A stretch of 9,179 nucleotides of DNA from CAYVUM01 sp964454795 (lineage in GTDB: Bacteria > Pseudomonadota > Alphaproteobacteria > Rhodospirillales > Defluviicoccaceae), in NCBI GenBank assembly GCA_964454795.1, contig CAYVUM010000126.1, forward strand, positions 1 to 9,179. The letters are read 5' to 3'. This document shows, in pieces, positions 1 to 6,465 of this stretch. The translations under genes were made by a program, and so were the position numbers. The notes under the pieces are model-generated. The model ran no database searches and was not told the origin of the DNA. It saw only the letters and a program-made list of their open reading frames with translations. The stretch's first letter is position 1, and each line of letters opens with the position of its first letter.

Positions 1-1266
1 CACCGCGGTGTCCTCGGCGGTGGCGGCGACATCATCGCCGGCGCGCGGCGGATCGCCGGCGTCCACTGCCTCGGTGGTGTCGCCACCGCCTGCGTCTTCG
101 GGGTCCGGAGGGGGCGCCGGGACCACCGGATTGCGTGGAGCCGATCCGCCTCCGCCGCCACCATCCGCGCCCGCGGTCGCGGCCGGGTTGAAATCATTCA
201 CGGGCTGGAGGGGCGCGGGCGCTGGCGGGGCAACCTCGAGCGGCGCTGCGATGGTGACGAACAGGTCCGAGAACGGGCTGGCCCCGCCGGCCGCGTCGGT
301 ACCGCCATCGGGCCCGCCCGCGGGCGCCAGGCCGAGGGTTTCCATGAATTCGTTCAGTCGCTCAAAGCTGTCACCGGCACCGCCGAAGATGGCATCCGGG
401 GGGAGCGTTTCCGCGCCGGCGGTGAACGAGGCGATGAACAGGGTGTTGTCGATTGTGTTCACGGTCCTCGCGCCGGCATCATTGGTGACCACCAGCTCGC
501 CGACCACCGTCAGTTCGCCGGTCACCGGATCAGGCTCCGCGGTCAGCCGGAGCCAGACCGGGCCGGGTGCGTCGTCGCCGTCACCGCCCACCCGCAGCAG
601 GAAGCGGGTGCCACGCACACCGATGCTCGCCGCCGGCGTGTTGATGACCATGGCGTCGGGATCGGTCTTGGCGATCGCTCCGCTGACGAACACGAACACC
701 CCGTTCACCGCGGAAAAGCTGAGCGCGCCGGTCTCGGTGCCCGGATCGTAGATGAGTTCGTCCAGTACCAGTTCGCTGTCACCGCCAATCGTGGTTTCTG
801 TGTCGTCGGCGAAGATCAGGTTGATGGCGCCGTCCGGGCCGGTGCGGACGATATCGCCCTGAAAGATGGGATCACCGACCCGGAGCGGAACGACGGTACC
901 GTCAACCCGGGTCGCCGTGGCCTCGCCTTCCGCCGCCTCCACCTGGCCAATCGCCTGCTGCACCGGCCCTGCGCCCGTCTGGGCAAGCTGGAGCGGCGTG
1001 CCGGACGCGGCGAGACGCGCGGCGAGGTCGCCCGCGACGTGCATGCCGCTCGCGTCGACCAGCGAAGGGGGCGGGTCCACAGCGAAAAAGCCGCGAATAA
1101 CAAGCTGCGTGCCGTCGGCGGCCGAAACCACCAGGTCGGGGCCCGATCGCGCATAACCAGCGTCGGCCAGGCTGAAATCACCCGGCAGGCGCACGAAACC
1201 GTCCTGCGGCGCCTCAACGACGGCGGTTGCGGACGATCCGGCGATGGTCTCGAACGTCTTGGACAT
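1..1266 (-). CDS. N-terminal part of a large FecR-domain, cadherin-repeat surface/adhesin protein (partial at left edge)
   Basis: The minus-strand frame is open for all 422 codons from ATG (1266-1264) to base 1, so the gene continues off the window. No signal peptide is visible. Residues 23-88 form the conserved front segment of this protein class (GPDLVV, DGTQLVIRGFF, then GDLAARL). Residues 107-225 look like a FecR-type domain: IGQVEAAEGEATATR, VGDPIFQGDIVRTG, LIFADDTETTIG, VNGVFVFVSGAIAKTDPDA and NTPAASIGVRGT. A Gly/Pro/Ala/Asp-rich linker spans about 312-408. The last visible residues, GDDVAATAEDTAV, are the typical opening of a cadherin-like or VCBS-type tandem repeat. From family knowledge, such proteins are often giant, calcium-binding and exported by type I secretion using a C-terminal signal, which would lie outside this window. 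A role in adhesion or biofilm is inference. The Shine-Dalgarno is weak (GGGA, 7 bases before ATG). The gene is divergent from a c-di-GMP gene pair. Confidence 0.85.
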   Translation of the reverse strand, partial: MSKTFETIAGSSATAVVEAPQDGFVRLPGDFSLADAGYARSGPDLVVSAADGTQLVIRGFFAVDPPPSLVDASGMHVAGDLAARLAASGTPLQLAQTGAGPVQQAIGQVEAAEGEATATRVDGTVVPLRVGDPIFQGDIVRTGPDGAINLIFADDTETTIGGDSELVLDELIYDPGTETGALSFSAVNGVFVFVSGAIAKTDPDAMVINTPAASIGVRGTRFLLRVGGDGDDAPGPVWLRLTAEPDPVTGELTVVGELVVTNDAGARTVNTIDNTLFIASFTAGAETLPPDAIFGGAGDSFERLNEFMETLGLAPAGGPDGGTDAAGGASPFSDLFVTIAAPLEVAPPAPAPLQPVNDFNPAATAGADGGGGGGSAPRNPVVPAPPPDPEDAGGGDTTEAVDAGDPPRAGDDVAATAEDTAV

Positions 1267-1338
1267 TCAGGCAATCCCGTCGAACGGTCAGGCTGGTACA
1301 GGGCGCCGCGCCCACCTGCTGCGCACCCGATTCCGGGT

Positions 1339-1366
1339 ATTGTGGGCAATCTTGGCGGATTTGCAA
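1339..1366 (-). promoter_or_regulatory. Candidate sigma-70-like promoter for the leftward adhesin gene
   Basis: Read on the minus strand, TTGCAA (1366-1361) resembles a -35 box (4 of 6 to TTGACA). After a 16-base spacer, CACAAT (1344-1339) resembles a -10 box (4 of 6 to TATAAT). Transcription would start near 1332 and leave a leader of about 65 bases before the ATG at 1266. The match is modest and rests on eye inspection only, but it falls in the A/T-rich patch and overlaps the 1361-1379 palindrome, as a repressor-controlled promoter would. Confidence 0.28.
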
Positions 1367-1379
1367 CTCTTAGTCGCAA
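1361..1379. promoter_or_regulatory. 19-base imperfect palindrome, possible operator
   Basis: TTGCAACT, CTT, AGTCGCAA: two 8-base arms around a 3-base centre, with 7 of 8 positions complementary. It sits in the divergent region and covers the candidate -35 box of the leftward gene. Its length and symmetry suit a dimeric regulator. Fur-family sites have a similar size, but I cannot assign it to any regulator. Confidence 0.4.
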
Positions 1380-1599
1380 AATTTTCCAGAGATTGAAGGG
1401 ACTTGTCTGGAGCCGGGGGCAACGAACAGGGAACCCGCATCGGCCGGCCGGGCAGCGGGCGGTGCACAAGTGAGGCCTCGGAAAGCGCGTTAAGAGGGCT
1501 TCAAGGTTTTGCGGTTGAGATTCGCGCCAGACGACGGCCGTGCCGCAGGGGTCGCCTTGCCCGCGCGGTCGGTGTCCGGGTCAGGAGACTGAAGCGCCG

Positions 1600-2739
1600 A
1601 TGTCGAACCCCTCCGCCAACAAGCTCATCGAGCTGGCCCGTCGCCGGACCCAGGAAAGCCGCTCGAGCCTCGCGAAAACCATGACGGAGCTGTTCTCACC
1701 GGACAGCCGGTCAATGAGCGATCGCGAGCGGGTGCTGATGTTCGACATCCTCCGCAAGATCGTCCACGACGTCGAGGTGAGCGTCCGCAGGCGCGTGGCT
1801 GAGCGCCTTGCCGACATGACGGATGCGCCGAGCGACCTGATCCGGATGATGGCGAACGACACCATCGAGGTGGCGTTTCCGCTCCTCAACGGCAGCCCGG
1901 TGCTGCGTGATCCCGATCTGATCGAGATCATCCAGCACCGCACCGTCGAACACCAGATGGCGATCGCCATGCGCTTCTCGGTCAGCGCCGAGGTCAGCGC
2001 CGCCCTGGCCGCGACCGGCAACGAGAACGTCATCGAAACCCTGCTGCGCAACCAGAACGCCGAGGTCGCCGAAAGCACGCTTGCCTACCTGGTGGAGGAA
2101 TCCCGCCGGGTGGACAGCTTTCAGGAGCCGCTGCTGCAGCGCCGGGAGCTTGGCGCCCACCTCGCCAAGCGCCTGTTTCTCTGGGTCTCGGCCGCGTTGC
2201 GCCAGGAAATCATCAGTCAGTTTGCACTGGATGAAGTGGAGGTGGATGCCCTGCTTGCCGCCGCCGCGGCCGAAGCCGTGGTGCCACCTTGCCAGGTGAC
2301 TGAACCGTCCGCCGCCGACCGGCTCGCCGAGGGCCTGGACGAGGGGGATCTGCTGGACGTCGAGACCCTGGTGCGCGCCCTTGCGGTCGGCGAGATCAAT
2401 CTCTTCGTCTCGATGTTTGCCCGCGCCGCCGGGCTGCGCGATCGCGAAATGCGCCGCATCCTGTTCGATGGCAACGGCGAGACGCTGGCGATCGTCTGCC
2501 GCGCGATCGGCATCGACCGGGACACCTTTGCGACCATTCACCAGCTGACCACGGCCGGGCTCAGCAAGCGCAGCGAACCATCGCGGGCGGGCCGGCACAC
2601 ACTGATGGCGCTGTTCAACCGGATCAAGCCCGGAGAAGCGCAGCGGGTGATCAGCCGCTGGCGGCTCGACCCCGAATACGTCGCCGCTATCGAAAGCCTG
2701 ACCGGGGCAGGGGCAGGGGCAGGGGCAGAGGATGGATAG
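1600..2739 (+). CDS. DUF2336 domain-containing protein
   Basis: This encodes a 379-residue cytoplasmic protein with no signal peptide or membrane segment. I choose ATG at 1600 (MSNPSANKLIELARRR) over the in-frame upstream start at 1540: the 20 extra residues are Pro/Arg/Cys-rich and unlike the rest, and an AGGAG lies at 1583-1587, though with a longish 12-base spacer. The body is alpha-helical and HEAT-like. Residues 41-75 (DRERVLMFDILRKIVHDVEV, RRRVAERLADM), 80-115, and 135-180 (NENVIETLLRNQNAEVAEST) read as successive helical repeats, which is the DUF2336 pattern. The family's biochemical function is not established. The C-terminus ends in Gly-Ala dipeptides encoded by a hexamer repeat. The stop overlaps the next gene's start by 8 bases, so the two products are likely made together, and a helical-repeat adaptor role in the c-di-GMP pathway is a reasonable inference. 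Family call is firm; function is unknown. Confidence 0.85.
   Translation: MSNPSANKLIELARRRTQESRSSLAKTMTELFSPDSRSMSDRERVLMFDILRKIVHDVEVSVRRRVAERLADMTDAPSDLIRMMANDTIEVAFPLLNGSPVLRDPDLIEIIQHRTVEHQMAIAMRFSVSAEVSAALAATGNENVIETLLRNQNAEVAESTLAYLVEESRRVDSFQEPLLQRRELGAHLAKRLFLWVSAALRQEIISQFALDEVEVDALLAAAAAEAVVPPCQVTEPSAADRLAEGLDEGDLLDVETLVRALAVGEINLFVSMFARAAGLRDREMRRILFDGNGETLAIVCRAIGIDRDTFATIHQLTTAGLSKRSEPSRAGRHTLMALFNRIKPGEAQRVISRWRLDPEYVAAIESLTGAGAGAGAEDG
2704..2727 (+). repeat. GGGGCA hexamer microsatellite (four copies) at the gene junction
   Basis: Four exact tandem copies of GGGGCA encode the Gly-Ala run at the end of the DUF2336 protein. The last copy supplies AGGGG (2721-2725), 6 bases before the ATG at 2732, so the tract doubles as the Shine-Dalgarno sequence of the GGDEF-EAL gene. 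Copy-number change would keep the reading frame and, for the last copy, the spacing. Confidence 0.8.
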
Positions 2740-5700
2740 TTCGGCCGACAGCGCCGCGACGGTTGCAGAAATGCTCGCGGCCGGGCCGGCGCCACCCTAT
2801 GGGAATCCCCGCCGGATTTACAGCGTACCGGCGGGCGGCGTTACTGACCTGCAGCGTCGCCTCGATGATATCGGCCGCCTGGTTTCCGACTGGATCTGGG
2901 AGACCGACGACGCTTTTCGGCTGACCATCGTGACCGAGCGCATTTTCCAGGCGGTCGGGCGGCTGCCCGTCGAGGTTTGCGGGCTGGCGCTCGCTGAACT
3001 GTTTGAAGCGGACGATCCCGGCGCCGCGCTGCTGTCAAATCACTTCGCCGAACGGCGCAATTTCCGGGACGTGGCGGTGCTCGGTCGCGACGCCGACGGG
3101 CAACGCCGGGATTTCCTCATCAGCGGGGTGACCGTCTTCGACGGCAGCACCGGCCGCTTTCTCGGCTACCGCGGCACCGCCCGCGACGTGACCGGCGAGC
3201 GAGCAGCCGAGGCGGCACTGCGTCGCCATAATCAGATCATGCACGCTGTCGCCGTGGCCGCCCAGCGGCTGCTCGCCAGCTCCGCCTGGGAGCTCGAGTT
3301 GCCGGAAATCCTGGGGTTGATCGCCCGGGCCGCGGCGGCAGACGGCGCGGCGCTGCTCGCGTTCGGTGAAGGGGAGCGCGGTGCGGAGTCCTCGTCCGGG
3401 TCAATGATCGCCCGCTGGGGTAATCCGCCCAAGGCTTCGCTGCTCGCGGCCACCGAAACCCACCGGCGCGGCCTGTCTGAAACGGAAATCGACGCGTCCA
3501 ACCGCCGGATCGTAATGCCCGTGTTCGCCGGCAAGGCGCTGTGGGGGTCGCTGGTCGTCCACCGCGCCCCCGACCAGCCGGGCTGGACCGGCTCGGACGT
3601 GGAAGCGCTGACAGCCACGGCCGGTCTGATTGGCAACGCCATTCACGGTTCTGACTGCCAGCGCCGCCACGATGAGTCCAGCGCCCTCGCGGCCACCGCC
3701 TTCGCCACCAGTCCGGACCCGATTTTGATCGTGCGGCTGCGCGACGGGGCGGTGCTGGCGGTCAATGCCGCCTTTGAGTCCGCAACCGGTCGCAGCTGCG
3801 ATCACGTGGTGGGAAAGCCCCTCGGTCGCGCCGGCGTGGTCGCCGAGCCTGGTGTCCGGCGGACGCTGGTCCGCGAGATCCTGCGTGCCGGCAGTCTCGC
3901 CGACCGGGAGCTGCGGTTCCGTACGGCCGATGGCCGCGAGCGCATCGGTGCGGTGTCGGCGCACGTCCTCGTCCAGGCCGGGGAGCGCTGCGTTCTGGTC
4001 GTGGTGCGCGATATCACCGAACGCCACCATGCCGACGAGACGATCCAGACCCTTTCTGAAGCGGTTGAGCAGAGCCCGGCGCTGGTGATGATCACCGACG
4101 CGGCCGGGACGATCGAATACGTCAACCCCCAGTTCACGGCGATCACCGGCCTCGCTCCCGGCGACCTGATCGGCCGCACGCCGGCGGCCCTTAACGGGGA
4201 AGGCCCGGGGTTCAGCGCCTTTTCTGCCGCCATCCTGCACAACGAAGCCTGGCGCGGCGAGGTCCGGCTGCGCCGATCGGGCGATGCTGCAATCACCGTC
4301 GAGCATCAGGTCTCCACCCTTCGCAAGGCCGACGGCAGCGTCAGCCATATGCTCGTCGTCGGCGAGGACGTGAGTGAGCGGCGGGCGATCGAGGCCCGGC
4401 TGCACCGCAGCAGCCGCCACGACGCCCTCACCGACCTGCCCAACCGGTCGCGGTTTTTCGAGCTGCTGCCGCAAATTCTCGGGACGATGGAACGCGACGG
4501 CGCGAGCGGCGCGCTGATCATCCTCGACATCGACCATTTCAAGCGGATCAACGACAGCCTCGGTCCGCACGCCGGCGATGCGGTGCTGCGGGTGATCGGC
4601 CAGCGGCTGGCCGACTGGGCGGGGCCGGCCACCCTCGTCGCCCGGATTGCCGGTGATGAGTTCGCGGCCTTTCTGACCCAGGAGTCGGGGCGACGCACCT
4701 TCGATGTGGTGCCGGAAATTCTCGCGCTGATTGCCCGGCCGATGACCATCGGCGGGACGGAGGTGACGATCCACGCCAGCTTCGGGATTGCCTGTTTTCC
4801 CCAGGACGGCGGCGATGCGGTTGCGCTGCTCAAAAATGCCGATGTGGCGCTCAGCGGCGCCAAGGAGTGCGGCGGCAACACCTGGCGGTTTTTCCAGCCG
4901 GAGATGCATGCCCGCGCCGAGACCCAGGTCCGCCTCGGGCAGGACCTGCGTCAGGCGCTGGCCCGCGATCAGTTCGAGATCCATTTCCAGCCGGTGATCT
5001 CCCTCGCCGACGCCCGGGTCGCCGGCGCCGAAGCGCTGATCCGCTGGCATCACCCCCGCTATGGCCAGATCGCCCCCGGTGACTTCGTGCGCATTGCCGA
5101 GGACCAGGGCCTGATCGAGTCGATCGGCGAATGGGTGCTCGGGGCCGCCTGCGCCGAGGCCCGGCGCTGGGAGGAACTGGGGCTCGGCGCGCTCAGCGTC
5201 GCCGTCAACATCTCCGGACGCCAGCTCCAGCGCGGCCGGGTGCTGGGCTCGGTGTTCCAGGCCCTGTCTGCGGCCGGACTGCCGCCGACCCGCCTCGTCA
5301 TCGAGATCACCGAGAGCGCCGTACTTGCCGATGTCAGCGAAGCCAAGACAACCCTCGACCGGCTGCGGACCATGGGCGTGACGCTGTCGCTGGACGACTT
5401 CGGCACCGGCTACGCCTCGCTCGCCTATCTGCGCCAGCTGCCGTTCGAGACCGTCAAGATCGATCAGAGCTTCATCCGCAACCTCCACATCCACGAGGGT
5501 GACCAGGCGATCGTCGATGCGATCCTGGCGCTTGCCCATCGCCTCCGCCTCGGGGTGGTCGCCGAAGGGATCGACGATGTCGCCCAGCTCCGCTGGCTTC
5601 GCGACCGCCAGTGCGAGATGGTCCAGGGCTACCTGTTCAGTCCACCGCTGCCGGCGGCTGAGTTCATCGCCTGGATGCGGGATCGCCAGCCGCAGGCCCC

Positions 5701-5773
5701 GCTGCCTGGCGACCGGCGTCAGCGGGCGGTCGCGGAGGTGAAGCCCGAGGCCCGCCGCGCGACCCGGCTCTGA
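2732..5773 (+). CDS. PAS-GAF-PAS-PAS-GGDEF-EAL cyclic-di-GMP cyclase/phosphodiesterase
   Basis: This 1013-residue protein has no predicted membrane segment, so it is probably a cytoplasmic sensor that makes and/or breaks c-di-GMP. Domain order by eye: PAS with PAC end (about 45-160, WIWETDD to GTARDVTGER), GAF (170-305), PAS (317-432, ending VVVRDITERHH), PAS (440-552, ITDAAGTIEYVNPQF to EDVSER), GGDEF (about 560-725), EAL (about 745-985). The GGDEF domain has D599 in LDIDHFKRIND and the signature AGDEF at 640-644, an accepted variant. The usual RxxD product-inhibition site reads GPAT (631-634), so it is absent, and the usual His after NDSLG is Pro612. The EAL domain keeps every catalytic position I can check: E767 (EALIRW), N826, E858, D888-D889 (DDFGTG), K909, E945 (AEGID) and Q965 (QGY). 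Phosphodiesterase activity is therefore well supported and cyclase activity plausible. It overlaps the DUF2336 gene by 8 bases, indicating translational coupling. The ligands of the sensor domains cannot be read from sequence. Confidence 0.95.
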   Translation: MDSSADSAATVAEMLAAGPAPPYGNPRRIYSVPAGGVTDLQRRLDDIGRLVSDWIWETDDAFRLTIVTERIFQAVGRLPVEVCGLALAELFEADDPGAALLSNHFAERRNFRDVAVLGRDADGQRRDFLISGVTVFDGSTGRFLGYRGTARDVTGERAAEAALRRHNQIMHAVAVAAQRLLASSAWELELPEILGLIARAAAADGAALLAFGEGERGAESSSGSMIARWGNPPKASLLAATETHRRGLSETEIDASNRRIVMPVFAGKALWGSLVVHRAPDQPGWTGSDVEALTATAGLIGNAIHGSDCQRRHDESSALAATAFATSPDPILIVRLRDGAVLAVNAAFESATGRSCDHVVGKPLGRAGVVAEPGVRRTLVREILRAGSLADRELRFRTADGRERIGAVSAHVLVQAGERCVLVVVRDITERHHADETIQTLSEAVEQSPALVMITDAAGTIEYVNPQFTAITGLAPGDLIGRTPAALNGEGPGFSAFSAAILHNEAWRGEVRLRRSGDAAITVEHQVSTLRKADGSVSHMLVVGEDVSERRAIEARLHRSSRHDALTDLPNRSRFFELLPQILGTMERDGASGALIILDIDHFKRINDSLGPHAGDAVLRVIGQRLADWAGPATLVARIAGDEFAAFLTQESGRRTFDVVPEILALIARPMTIGGTEVTIHASFGIACFPQDGGDAVALLKNADVALSGAKECGGNTWRFFQPEMHARAETQVRLGQDLRQALARDQFEIHFQPVISLADARVAGAEALIRWHHPRYGQIAPGDFVRIAEDQGLIESIGEWVLGAACAEARRWEELGLGALSVAVNISGRQLQRGRVLGSVFQALSAAGLPPTRLVIEITESAVLADVSEAKTTLDRLRTMGVTLSLDDFGTGYASLAYLRQLPFETVKIDQSFIRNLHIHEGDQAIVDAILALAHRLRLGVVAEGIDDVAQLRWLRDRQCEMVQGYLFSPPLPAAEFIAWMRDRQPQAPLPGDRRQRAVAEVKPEARRATRL

Positions 5774-5797
5774 TTGCGGCCCGGGTGTATTGAAGGG

Positions 5798-6412
5798 TTA
5801 TGCCTCGCCGCGCTGCCGCGCCACGTGTAGCGGTACATGCGCCTCGACCGGCAGCTCGGGCCGGCCGGGCTCGGCCTCGGGCAGGGCCTCCACTTCGATC
5901 ATGGTGGCAAGGCTGCGCCGGGCGATCCGCTGGTACTCCTCGGTCCCGCGGCGTTTCCAGGCCAGCTCGTCGGCGCTGAGCGGCCGCCGCACCTTTGCGG
6001 GAACGCCGGCGGCGAGCTGGGCGGGTGGCACCTCAGCCCCCGCCGGCAGGAACGACATCGCCGCCACAAACGCCGCCGCGCCGACCACCGAGCCGTCCAT
6101 CAGCACCGCGTTCATGCCGATCAGGGCATGTTCGCCGACATGGGCGCCATGAAGGACGGCACCGTGGCCGATGTGACCCCAGGGTCCGACCACGCAGTCG
6201 GCCCTGGGGAAGCAGTGGAGTAGGCAATGGTCCTGGATATTGGCGCCCTCGCCGATGACGATCCGGCCGAGATCGCCGCGCAGCGAGGCGCCGGGAGCGA
6301 TGTAGCAGCCGGGTCCGATATGGACGTCGCCGACCAGGATCGCCCGGGGATGGACAAACGCGGTGGGATGGACCACCGGGATGACGCCGTCGATCGCGAA
6401 GACCTTGACCAT
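5798..6412 (-). CDS. Hexapeptide-repeat protein, PaaY/CaiE-like, gamma-carbonic anhydrase fold
   Basis: This encodes 204 residues, a normal family length. I choose ATG at 6412-6410 (MVKVFAIDGVIPVVHP) because it matches the conserved family N-terminus and has GAGG 8 bases upstream. The longer open frame would add 56 Arg/Gly-rich residues and run into hisG. Left-handed beta-helix turns are visible at residues 22-110: ILVGDVHIGPGCYI, SLRGDLGRIVIGEGANIQDHC, GHIGHGAVLHGAHVGEHALIGMNAVLMDGSVVG. The three histidines expected to hold the metal are H66, H83 and H88. The motif VPAKVRRPLSADELAWKRRGTEEYQ (about 144-168) is typical of the PaaY/CaiE branch. In E. coli, PaaY is a thioesterase of phenylacetate degradation. 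No paa genes are visible here, so substrate and activity (carbonic anhydrase or thioesterase) are open. It lies 53 bases after hisG on the same strand, probably co-transcribed, and ends 24 bases from the convergent GGDEF-EAL gene. Confidence 0.88.
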   Translation of the reverse strand: MVKVFAIDGVIPVVHPTAFVHPRAILVGDVHIGPGCYIAPGASLRGDLGRIVIGEGANIQDHCLLHCFPRADCVVGPWGHIGHGAVLHGAHVGEHALIGMNAVLMDGSVVGAAAFVAAMSFLPAGAEVPPAQLAAGVPAKVRRPLSADELAWKRRGTEEYQRIARRSLATMIEVEALPEAEPGRPELPVEAHVPLHVARQRGEA

Positions 6413-6424
6413 GTCCGTTTCCTC

Positions 6425-6456
6425 GCCGTCGTTGACGCGCCGCCGCCGCCGACGGC
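6425..6456 (-). other. Intercistronic hairpin between hisG and the hexapeptide-protein gene
   Basis: GCCGTCG (6425-6431) and CGACGGC (6450-6456) form a perfect 7-base inverted repeat with an 18-base GC-rich loop, ending directly beside the GAGG ribosome-binding site (6421-6424). No T-run follows, so it is not a classical terminator. A role in mRNA processing or access to the ribosome site is conceivable, but such repeats also arise by chance in GC-rich DNA. Confidence 0.3.
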
Positions 6457-6465
6457 AGGCGCTGC

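Larger units (their letters stand above)
1267..1599. promoter_or_regulatory. Divergent intergenic region between adhesin-like gene and DUF2336 gene
   Basis: These 333 bases lie between two divergent start codons and contain no credible gene; the short open frames across them lack family resemblance. An A/T-richer patch at about 1339-1400 stands out from the GC-rich surroundings and holds a palindrome and a candidate leftward promoter, listed separately. I found no convincing sigma-70 promoter for the rightward gene. TTGAGA at 1515-1520 resembles a -35 box but has no matching -10. The segment 1410-1470 is G/C-rich and unstructured to my eye. Confidence 0.6.

Noticed and set aside
8..751. A 247-residue plus-strand frame rich in Ser, Pro, Ala and Gly
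   Set aside because: Antisense of the FecR-domain gene's linker and body. The minus strand carries clear FecR motifs in one uninterrupted frame to the window edge.
1430..1460. GGAAC at 1430-1434 as a possible EcfG stress-sigma -35 element
   Set aside because: No CGTT-like -10 at 16-18 bases downstream.
1403..1684. Short plus-strand frames upstream of and into the DUF2336 gene
   Set aside because: Arg-rich translation overlapping the true gene in another frame. No plausible start signal and no similarity.
3401..5539. A 712-residue open frame on the minus strand inside the GGDEF-EAL gene
   Set aside because: Antisense shadow caused by high G/C at third codon positions. The plus-strand protein has unmistakable PAS, GGDEF and EAL motifs, while the antisense product shows no family resemblance.
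5774..5797. Possible bidirectional terminator between the convergent genes
   Set aside because: Only 24 bases with a CCCGGG palindrome. No adequate stem and no T-run on either strand.
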